Origin: Actinomycetes bacterium | Lineage (GTDB): Bacteria; Actinomycetota; Acidimicrobiia; Acidimicrobiales; Palsa-688 | Reading direction: 5' to 3' | Length of the DNA: 9,006 bases | Assembly: GCA_021821705.1 (NCBI GenBank) | Contig: JAKACE010000047.1 | Location: forward strand, 1-9,006 | Shown here: piece after piece, positions 1 to 4,645 of the stretch | How positions within the stretch are numbered: the first letter of the stretch is position 1 | How the letters are laid out: every line of letters starts with the position of its first letter | The notes under the pieces: model-generated | The model's database searches: none | What the model saw: the letters and a program-made list of their open reading frames with translations, nothing else | Told to the model about the DNA's origin: nothing | Position numbers and translations under genes: made by a program

Positions 1-345
1 GACGGCGGTGATGACGGCCACGTTGGAGCTGAGGCTCACCACCCGCGGCAGCAGGTCCGTACCGTTCCTGGCCCCTTTCATGTGGTCGCACTGCAGGTGG
101 TCCGAGATCGAGGCCGACCCGCCGTTCCCGCAGGAGAAGGCCGCTGCTCCCCGCAGGTAGGTGTCCAGCAGGACCTGGGCCGCCCGGTCCAGCTCGCCCG
201 GGTCGACACTGGCCAGCGCTGCCGAGAGCTCAGCCGCATAGGCGGCGTGGTAGGCGGAGGCTGAGGAGTGCGAGCCGTAGGGGAAGCCGGCCGCCGGGGC
301 GCGTGTAGCCGGTGCGGGGCTCACCCGGCTGGTGGTGAGAGTCAT
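1..345 (-). CDS. gmhA: Phosphoheptose isomerase-like SIS-domain protein (5' part; 3' end beyond the window)
   Basis: Reading the minus strand from an ATG at 345-343 gives 115 codons that stay open to the left edge, so only the N-terminal part is present. Residues 73-79 are GNGGSAS, the phosphosugar-binding loop of SIS (sugar isomerase) domains, preceded by a beta strand (AAAFSC) and followed by DHLQCDHMKG and LPRVVSLSSN, the pattern of sedoheptulose-7-phosphate isomerases (GmhA). By family knowledge these cytoplasmic enzymes start ADP- or GDP-heptose synthesis for surface glycans. The first 30 or so residues are Ala/Ser/Pro-rich and probably disordered. An AGGGAGGGA Shine-Dalgarno lies at 361-353, about 7 bases before the ATG, and fixes the start. 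The gene is divergent from the PqqD-like gene at 623. Another SIS phosphosugar isomerase specificity is possible because the C-terminal half is missing. Confidence 0.85.
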   Translation of the reverse strand, partial: MTLTTSRVSPAPATRAPAAGFPYGSHSSASAYHAAYAAELSAALASVDPGELDRAAQVLLDTYLRGAAAFSCGNGGSASISDHLQCDHMKGARNGTDLLPRVVSLSSNVAVITAV

Positions 346-622
346 GGAGCGGTCCCTCCCTGCGCCTGGGCACTCGCCGTGACTGCCGTCAGTGACGACA
401 GGCCGCGCGCGGGTGCGCTGGCGCCCCGGCCCACTTCGGCATCGAGCTGCGCTGAGGACATCGCCTTGTTAGAGGCAGGGCCGGGTGGTGAGATACCCGC
501 ACCAGGCACGGCCGGCGCCTGTGAGCGCCGACAGCTTCTTGGCGCCGACAGGTACTGCCAGTTCGGTGTGAAGGGGTGCGACCACGCTCTGCGCGCGGAA
601 CGGAGCAGGGAGATTGCGGGCA
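346..622. other. Divergent intergenic region between the SIS gene and the PqqD-like gene
   Basis: This 277-base stretch must hold the control regions of both divergent genes. Open frames cross it on both strands, but their translations are low-complexity and Pro/Ala/Arg-rich with no recognisable domain. The 10-base direct repeat GCGCCGACAG occurs at 525-534 and 542-551, with a GGCGCC palindrome at 514-519 just upstream. I see no convincing -35/-10 pair for the minus-strand gene. Confidence 0.5.
525..551. repeat. Short direct repeat (2 x GCGCCGACAG), possible regulator site
   Basis: The decamer GCGCCGACAG is present at 525-534 and 542-551, a 17-base period, about 70-100 bases upstream of the PqqD-like gene. 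Tandem sites upstream of a gene can bind a dimeric regulator, but the bases are typical of a GC-rich genome and chance is a real alternative. Confidence 0.25.
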
Positions 623-898
623 ATGTATATTCGCGGCGTGGCGCTATATCAATTGATGACCGACCAGGTGAGCTGGTCCGAGGTCGGAGGCGAGATCGTC
701 GTCCTCAATGAGTCGACCTATTACACGGTTGCGGGGACGGGGGTGGTGCTCTGGCGCCTCTTGGTGGAGGGTGCGACCGAAGCACAGCTGGTGGACGAGC
801 TGACGTCCGCGTATGAGGTGGGCCCAGGCACAGCAAAGGCCGACGTGGCCGCCTTTCTCGAGCAGCTCGTCGCGGCTGGGATGGTCCGACAGGCATGA
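623..898 (+). CDS. PqqD-family peptide chaperone, stand-alone second copy
   Basis: A 91-residue protein with the PqqD fold pattern: VSWSEVGGEIVVLNES (residues 16-31), then TYYTVAGTGVVLWRLLVEG (32-50), then two helices ending in AAFLEQLVAAGMV. By family knowledge PqqD/RRE proteins bind the leader of a RiPP precursor and present it to a modifying enzyme; members also occur next to HprK-related kinases. It shares the strand-loop-helix core and LLVEG with the B1 protein at 3077 but is clearly diverged. The start is uncertain. ATG 623 has AGGGAG at 607-612, with rather long spacing. GTG 638 and ATG 656 are also in frame and each lies 6-7 bases after a TATATT or TATATC box (626-631, 645-650), as in leaderless mRNAs. 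No precursor or partner enzyme adjoins it; the next gene is convergent. It may be a paralogue serving the lasso system or another peptide. Confidence 0.85.
   Translation: MYIRGVALYQLMTDQVSWSEVGGEIVVLNESTYYTVAGTGVVLWRLLVEGATEAQLVDELTSAYEVGPGTAKADVAAFLEQLVAAGMVRQA
626..650 (+). promoter_or_regulatory. Candidate -10 boxes (TATATT, TATATC) within an AT-rich imperfect dyad
   Basis: TATATT at 626-631 and TATATC at 645-650 are the most -10-like strings near the PqqD-like gene and stand out in GC-rich surroundings. The segment is an imperfect inverted repeat (ATATTCGC ... GCGCTATAT). Each box lies 6-7 bases before an in-frame start codon (GTG 638, ATG 656), which fits leaderless transcription. No good -35 element is visible, so this is a weak call. 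Confidence 0.25.
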
Positions 899-986
899 CG
901 TGCCTCGGCGAGCAGGAGCCCCGTTCCCCCTCGGAACCCGAGCTGCCGCGTCCACTCTGACCGTCTTGGCGAACGGACCTGACCTT

Positions 987-2780
987 TCACACCTCTCGTG
1001 CTGCTGCCCCCAGCGGTTGCTGCGCACCATCGTCCCCGCTGGACGAAGGCAGCATCTGCTCTAACCACACGGGTAGCTCACCGTCACGTCCGTCATTTCG
1101 CACGAGTTCGCTGGCCACAGTCTGAACGGCTGACACAACCACCATGTCGCGCACTGTGTACACGGCAGGCGCGTTCCGCACCACACGCCCCAACGCCTCC
1201 CGGTACATAACTCCATGGGCTTTGTTGCGGAACATCGTGCGGTGGTAACGTTCGAGCCCCTCGCGTCGGGAACGCAGCTTCCACAGGTCGTCGATCGTGA
1301 TCGTGGTATGACCCCTGCGGATGTCGATCTGCTCCTGGACGCCCCGGATGTCGTCGCCTCTCGTCGTCGCAACGAGCGTCAACCGCGACCCGTCGTCGAA
1401 GGTGACGGTCAGTACCCTCTCTTCGTCTGCGTGCAACTGTTGCCGGACGCGCGGCGAGAGCGAGACCGATACTGGTAGGGCTCTGTTCCCGATGAACGCC
1501 ACGCCGAGGTCGATCCAGTGGCAGAGGTTGCCTGCGACGCGGGTGCCCTGGTTGGACCAGAAGTACCAGTGGTCGTCGTGGAACGCGAGCTCCTTTATGA
1601 TGCAGGTCACCGACGTGGGCCCCTGTCCACTGGCGGTAAGCAGTGCCTGTGCTCGGCGTACCAGTGGATGGTACCGACGGTTGTAGCCGATCTCCACCAT
1701 CCCAGGGTGCCCTGACATGGCCTTCTGTAGCCGGGCCACGTCCCCGTCGGTGACGGTCGGGGGCTTCTCCACAAAGACGTGGTGGCCGGCCTCTGCCGCT
1801 TGAGCGGCCAAGGTGGCATGCGAGTCATGCGCCGTCGCTACGATGACCAAACCCGGTGCCGGGAGCTCCCTGATGGCTCTTTCCGGGTCGGTCGTAGCTC
1901 TCTGGAAGCCGTACTTGCTGGCAACCAGGCCAGCGATCTGCGGCTCTCGGTCGGCGAGCGTATGGAGCACCAGGCCTGCGGCTTGCAAGGCTGGGATGAT
2001 CTCGGTGCGAGCGTAGTCTCCCCCGCCGAGCAGGGCCACCGGCAGGCCGGGACCACTCCTGCCCGGTGTCGTCGACAGCACGGTGTCGGCGGGACGCGAG
2101 CCGGACTTCGGCGGCCGGATGACCTTGTGCTCGTCCTCGCCAAGTCCGCCCAACGGGGCCCGGCCCCCGTCTACCGGTGCTTCGGTCGCGCGCGCCCAGT
2201 GGTCAAGGAGGCGCTGGGGCGGCTCCATGGTCGAGTAGAGGTAGTTCTGCCTGGTCATTGACGACAGCTCGGCAACGTCGGCGAGCAAACGCGCCCCGAC
2301 CACGGCTAGCGTTCCCTCGGGCACGAGCTCGCCGACGTCTCGGACCAGTGCCCGGTGCACCACTAGTTGTTGTGCGCTGGCAGGGACGCGTAGGGCCAGT
2401 GCAATAACGGGGCGTTGGTCTACCACGGCGCGGCCAGACACGACCGACACCCAGTAGTCGCCGCTGTAGAGCGGCTCCTCGCGCTTGGTCTGCGCCTTCC
2501 TGAAAGTACTGCGGGGACCGTCCGTGAGCAGGAACACCGCCACCTTACGCCTTGGTCGCCTTGCCGGACGGGCGGACGCGTCCTTGATCGGCCAGAGTGC
2601 CAGAGATGCCGTTACATCGATCAGTACCCCTGGTCCGGGAACGCAATAACCTGGTACCTCATGCCAAGAGCCACGCCACAGTAATCTCACTGAGTCATAC
2701 CAGTTCGCTAGTAATTCGGCTAAATGAGTACGGGCCCGGAGCTCGTGACCACGCTCAATAGGCAAGCCAATAAGGCACAC
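987..2780 (-). CDS. Two-domain sugar oxidoreductase: shortened MDR/GroES-like N-terminus plus Gfo/Idh/MocA domain
   Basis: A 597-residue protein. Residues 247-560 are a Gfo/Idh/MocA NAD(P)-dependent oxidoreductase: Rossmann loop LLGGGDYAR at 250-258, the EKP signature at 338-340 (FVEKPPTVTDGDV), GYNRRYHP at 365-372 and HWIDLG at 421-426. Residues 30-170 resemble the GroES-like start of zinc-type dehydrogenases (EVPGYCVPGPGVLIDVTASL at 41-60, RSTFRKAQTKREEPL at 90-104, LVVHRALVRDVGE at 139-151). This is the arrangement of bi-domain oxidoreductases seen in exopolysaccharide loci, often near heparinase II/III genes. The usual MDR part is about 340 residues; here it is about 240 and seems to lack its own nucleotide-binding half. 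The GTG at 2780 is the first possible start after an in-frame TAG and has no strong SD; the 5' end is richer in A/T codons (TTA, CTA, ATT) than the rest. Substrate unknown, probably a nucleotide sugar. Confidence 0.8.
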   Translation of the reverse strand: MCLIGLPIERGHELRARTHLAELLANWYDSVRLLWRGSWHEVPGYCVPGPGVLIDVTASLALWPIKDASARPARRPRRKVAVFLLTDGPRSTFRKAQTKREEPLYSGDYWVSVVSGRAVVDQRPVIALALRVPASAQQLVVHRALVRDVGELVPEGTLAVVGARLLADVAELSSMTRQNYLYSTMEPPQRLLDHWARATEAPVDGGRAPLGGLGEDEHKVIRPPKSGSRPADTVLSTTPGRSGPGLPVALLGGGDYARTEIIPALQAAGLVLHTLADREPQIAGLVASKYGFQRATTDPERAIRELPAPGLVIVATAHDSHATLAAQAAEAGHHVFVEKPPTVTDGDVARLQKAMSGHPGMVEIGYNRRYHPLVRRAQALLTASGQGPTSVTCIIKELAFHDDHWYFWSNQGTRVAGNLCHWIDLGVAFIGNRALPVSVSLSPRVRQQLHADEERVLTVTFDDGSRLTLVATTRGDDIRGVQEQIDIRRGHTTITIDDLWKLRSRREGLERYHRTMFRNKAHGVMYREALGRVVRNAPAVYTVRDMVVVSAVQTVASELVRNDGRDGELPVWLEQMLPSSSGDDGAQQPLGAAAREV

Positions 2781-3076
2781 CTTCGACTACCGAGAGTAGT
2801 TGCGCGGGTATGCCCTTGTCAAGACCACGGTTCGGCCGCGCCGAGGTGGGAGAGCGAGGGACCTCCGTCACACTGGAAGTACCGCTAAGTCGCCGTTCTA
2901 TATCGGCTGTGTGGCACCATAAGGCCTGCGGGAGGGAGCTGTGAGCGCGGCCGTTCACGTTTAGCCGGTTATCGGTGGGTTGACCCGCGAGTAGCGGTCC
3001 AGCGACCGCTGCCAGTGCTCACGGCAGCGACCAGGCGCTAGAGTTTGGTACTCCGTAGGCAGAGGAAAGGGGTGAC
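2781..3076. other. Divergent intergenic region upstream of the lasso operon
   Basis: These 296 bases separate the minus-strand oxidoreductase from the plus-strand lasso operon and should carry promoters for both. They are less GC-rich than the coding regions. The best plus-strand elements I see are a TTGACC at about 2980 and a TAGAGT at about 3040, which are not at standard spacing from each other. A minus-strand frame of 67 codons (2958-2755) shows no recognisable features. A clear ribosome binding site, AGAGGAAAGGGG at 3061-3072, serves the B1 gene. Confidence 0.5.
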
Positions 3077-3382
3077 ATGGGCCCGGGCACGGATCACGGT
3101 CAAGCGGACGAGCACTTGAAGTTGCGGGCCGATGGCATCGTCTGGCGGCAGGTGGGCGACGAACTTGTCCTGCTCGACGTGGAGGGCGGGCGGTACCTGT
3201 CGGTCAATCAGACAGGCGCTATTCTGTGGCCCCTGCTGGTGGAGGGTTGCCGGGCCGGCCGCTTGGTCGAGCAACTGATGGAGCACTACGGTGTGCCCGC
3301 TGAACAGGCGAGCGAGGACACCTCCCGCTTCCTGGCGTCCATGAGGGAGCTGGGCGTCCTCGAGGCGACGTCATCCCGCTGA
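3077..3382 (+). CDS. Lasso peptide B1 protein (PqqD-like RiPP recognition element)
   Basis: A 101-residue cytoplasmic protein with the PqqD/RRE pattern: GIVWRQVGDELVLLDVEGG at 20-38, then RYLSVNQTGAILWPLLVEG at 39-57, then two helices (GRLVEQLMEHYGV, ASEDTSRFLASMRELGVLE). In lasso systems B1 binds the precursor leader, notably the conserved Tyr, Pro and Leu, and delivers it to the B2 peptidase. The first 15 residues are a hydrophilic extension. The ATG at 3077 has the purine-rich AGAGGAAAGGGG just upstream. It is the first gene of a plus-strand operon B1-B2-A-C, and its stop lies 23 bases before the longest B2 frame. The order B1-B2-A-C differs from the common A-C-B1-B2 order of actinobacterial clusters. 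Position next to B2 makes this, rather than the copy at 623, the likely leader-binding protein for the precursor at 4332. Confidence 0.92.
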   Translation: MGPGTDHGQADEHLKLRADGIVWRQVGDELVLLDVEGGRYLSVNQTGAILWPLLVEGCRAGRLVEQLMEHYGVPAEQASEDTSRFLASMRELGVLEATSSR

Positions 3383-3405
3383 CGCGGCCCAAGCCTCGCT
3401 GAGCG

Positions 3406-4110
3406 GTGCTGGCGCGACCCGAGGCCCATCACTGCTGTGCCCCGGCCTTACCGCCTGTATCTGGCCGGTCTGGGCGGCGTCTTGTCCCTGTGGAGCCCAA
3501 GGGCCCTGGTAGTCCCGGCTCGGTGAGCGAGGCAGGGGGAAGACGCCGTGCCGGCCCCTGGTTGCTGGTGGCCCGTGCCCTCCGGTTGTGCGTCCGCCCC
3601 GCCTGGGCACTGGCGCTCGTGGAGTCGGGTGCCCTCATGGGCGTGGCCGAGCTCGCTGTCCGCTATGTCCGTATCGAGCGCGCCGCGTCCTGGTTCGGGG
3701 CCACCTTGAGCTTTGCCGAGCCGGCGCCCTCGACGGAGGCGGTCCCTGTGCTGCTGTCCCGGCGCGAGCGGGTCAGCCTGACGGTGCTGGCCAAGCTGGC
3801 CCGCCACTGGCCCTTCTCACCCGAGCCGGGGGGTTCCTGCCTGCGGCACTCCCTGGCCGCCTCCTACTTCCTGCGTCGCCGCCAGCCCCAGTTGCGGCTA
3901 GGTGTGGCCATGGACGAGCGTCGAGGTGTGCTGGCCCACGCTTGGGTCGAGGTGGAGGGCCGAGCCGTTACCAACCCCGGCGACTACCAGCCGCTCCTGT
4001 CCTCCCCGTCGTGGCCGCGTGCCACCAAGGCCGGCTACCCTCGGGCCCGTTCTCTGGCTCATGCGGGTCACGAGGACAGGGAGCACCCCGACGGGCGGGC
4101 TTCGCTGTGA
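3406..4110 (+). CDS. Lasso peptide B2 protein (transglutaminase-like cysteine leader peptidase)
   Basis: The frame gives 234 residues from GTG 3406. Residues 117-185 match lasso B2 peptidases: a hydrophobic/basic helix (RVSLTVLAKLARHWPF), GSCLRHSLAASYFLRRR with the likely catalytic Cys145, LRLGVAMDERRGVLAHAWVEVEG with the likely catalytic His178. The protease cuts the leader from the precursor so that cyclase C can act. The McjB-type third residue (Asp) would fall near 190-193; here position 190 is Asn and Asp193 follows, so the triad is not certain. Residues 51-100 form the helical N-terminal part common in the family. The first 40 residues are low-complexity and GTG 3406 has no SD, so the true start may be GTG 3490, GTG 3523 or a codon near 3562-3568; AGGGGGA at 3534-3540 is the only good purine tract. 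The C-terminus is about 35 residues longer than usual. Confidence 0.88.
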   Translation: MLARPEAHHCCAPALPPVSGRSGRRLVPVEPKGPGSPGSVSEAGGRRRAGPWLLVARALRLCVRPAWALALVESGALMGVAELAVRYVRIERAASWFGATLSFAEPAPSTEAVPVLLSRRERVSLTVLAKLARHWPFSPEPGGSCLRHSLAASYFLRRRQPQLRLGVAMDERRGVLAHAWVEVEGRAVTNPGDYQPLLSSPSWPRATKAGYPRARSLAHAGHEDREHPDGRASL

Positions 4111-4331
4111 GCGCCTGTGCGTGCCCGGCGTCTTCCGGTGCTCTCGCCAACCCGGTGTTCGCGGTAGGGGCCGGGCCCCGTGTGGTCCTACTCTCCGCCA
4201 CCATGCGTGTTGACGGGTGTGCTCAGCGGGCGAGCCGAGGGTCGCGTGCCTTCGTGCGGGCTTCCGCTCGAGCGAGAGGCCCCGCGGCATGTTAATGTTG
4301 GGCCCACTAGTGCCCACGGGGAGGTGAAGGT
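4111..4331 (+). promoter_or_regulatory. Leader region of the precursor gene, with strong ribosome binding site
   Basis: This 221-base gap contains no plausible gene. Just before the precursor start, GGGGAGGTGA at 4318-4327 is a near-consensus Shine-Dalgarno with about 4 bases to the ATG. TAATGT at 4293-4298, in GTTAATGTTG, is a possible -10 box without a matching -35; it would give a short 5' leader and allow the precursor to be transcribed apart from B1-B2. A CACTAGTG palindrome flanked by TGGGC/GCCCA arms (about 4299-4316) lies between the box and the SD. Confidence 0.45.
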
Positions 4332-4475
4332 ATGAAACTCGATTATTCCAAGCCCGAGCTGACAAGGCTCGGCACCATTGGCGAGCTGACCGGCCAGACC
4401 AGTAGCGGTGGCTATACAGACGCCACTCTCGGTCAGCATGTGACCATCGCTCATCACCAGACCAGTGTGAGCTGA
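4332..4475 (+). CDS. Lasso peptide precursor (47 residues)
   Basis: A 47-codon gene from ATG 4332, too short for routine gene calling, with the strongest SD in the operon. The leader starts MKLDYSKPELTRLGTIGELT and carries the lasso signature: Tyr5, Pro8, Leu10, Gly14 (Y-x2-P-x-L-x3-G) and Thr20. The conserved leader Thr lies at position -2, which puts the cleavage after Gly21 and makes Gln22 core residue 1. Asp30, the only acidic residue after Thr20, is then core residue 9, so QTSSGGYTD would form a Gln1-Asp9 nine-residue ring. The 26-residue core ends in HHQTSVS. Tyr28 is the only tyrosine of the core; His36, His41 and His42 are in the tail; Ser47 is the C-terminal residue, the position phosphorylated by PadeK/ThcoK-like kinases. 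Without an N-terminal Gly or bulky plug residues besides His and Ile in the tail, threading cannot be judged from sequence. Cleavage after Gln22 or Thr23 (rings of 8 or 7) is less likely. Confidence 0.9.
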   Translation: MKLDYSKPELTRLGTIGELTGQTSSGGYTDATLGQHVTIAHHQTSVS

Positions 4476-4493
4476 CAAGGACTGGCACGGTTG

Positions 4494-4530
4494 ACGAGTA
4501 GGCGATCGAGACGCCTCGTCTACTCGTTTT
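4494..4530 (+). terminator. Hairpin with T-tract after the precursor gene (terminator or attenuator)
   Basis: ACGAGTAGGCG at 4494-4504 pairs with CGCCT (4512-4516) and ACTCGT (4522-4527), leaving the five bases CGTCT as a bulge, with loop ATCGAGA; TTTT follows at 4527-4530. It begins 18 bases after the precursor stop. Such a structure between A and C is expected to let part of the transcripts end after the precursor, so that substrate is made in excess over enzymes. The short T-tract suggests incomplete termination. Confidence 0.65.
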
Positions 4531-4548
4531 GATGATTGGTGCCGTACC

Positions 4549-4586
4549 CCATCGCCGGCAGGTCCTTTGCGGTCTGCCGGCGATGG
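4549..4586 (+). repeat. Perfect 13-bp inverted repeat before the cyclase gene
   Basis: CCATCGCCGGCAG at 4549-4561 and CTGCCGGCGATGG at 4574-4586 are exact reverse complements separated by 12 bases. No T-run follows, so it is not a classical terminator. In RNA it would form a very stable stem that could protect the precursor mRNA 3' end or regulate cyclase translation; in DNA it could be an operator. It occupies the TTG at 4567, which argues against that codon as the cyclase start. Confidence 0.7.
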
Positions 4587-4600
4587 CGCGGAGGGGGGCT

Positions 4601-4645
4601 GTGACGGGCTTGCTGTTCCAGGCTCATGCCAAAGAGGGCACATGA
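4601..4645 (+). CDS. Possible 14-codon leader ORF translationally coupled to the cyclase
   Basis: GTG 4601 follows a GGAGGGGGG tract at 4590-4598 and opens a 14-codon frame (GTG read as Met: MTGLLFQAHAKEGT) whose TGA (4643-4645) overlaps the cyclase ATG (4642-4644) as ATGA. An in-frame ATG at 4583 would give 20 codons. The cyclase ATG itself has only a close AGAGGG (4633-4638), so coupling is plausible. The peptide has no recognisable function, and chance is quite possible. Confidence 0.25.
   Translation: MTGLLFQAHAKEGT

Noticed and set aside
342..623. Minus-strand frame of 93 codons whose stop overlaps the SIS start (ATGA)
   Set aside because: Starts at a TTG without SD, has low-complexity Pro/Ala/Ser-rich translation with no domain, and the overlap uses the SIS gene's own SD region; most likely chance.
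268..711. Plus-strand frame of 147 codons
   Set aside because: Runs antisense to the SIS gene start and into the PqqD-like gene in another frame; Arg/Gly-rich translation typical of a GC-rich shadow.
923..937. GTTCC-ccctc-GGAAC hairpin between the convergent PqqD-like and oxidoreductase genes
   Set aside because: Only 5 bp and no T-tract; too weak to call a terminator.
2755..2958. Minus-strand frame of 67 codons upstream of the oxidoreductase, considered as a frameshifted N-terminus
   Set aside because: Its translation does not continue the GroES-like pattern, which already begins inside the oxidoreductase frame; no clear SD.
3898..4488. Minus-strand frame of 196 codons covering the precursor
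   Set aside because: Antisense to B2 and the precursor, with no recognisable motif; both plus-strand genes are strongly supported.
4567..4641. TTG start of the cyclase at 4567
   Set aside because: The TTG sits in the loop of a perfect 13-bp hairpin and has no SD; ATG 4642 fits better.
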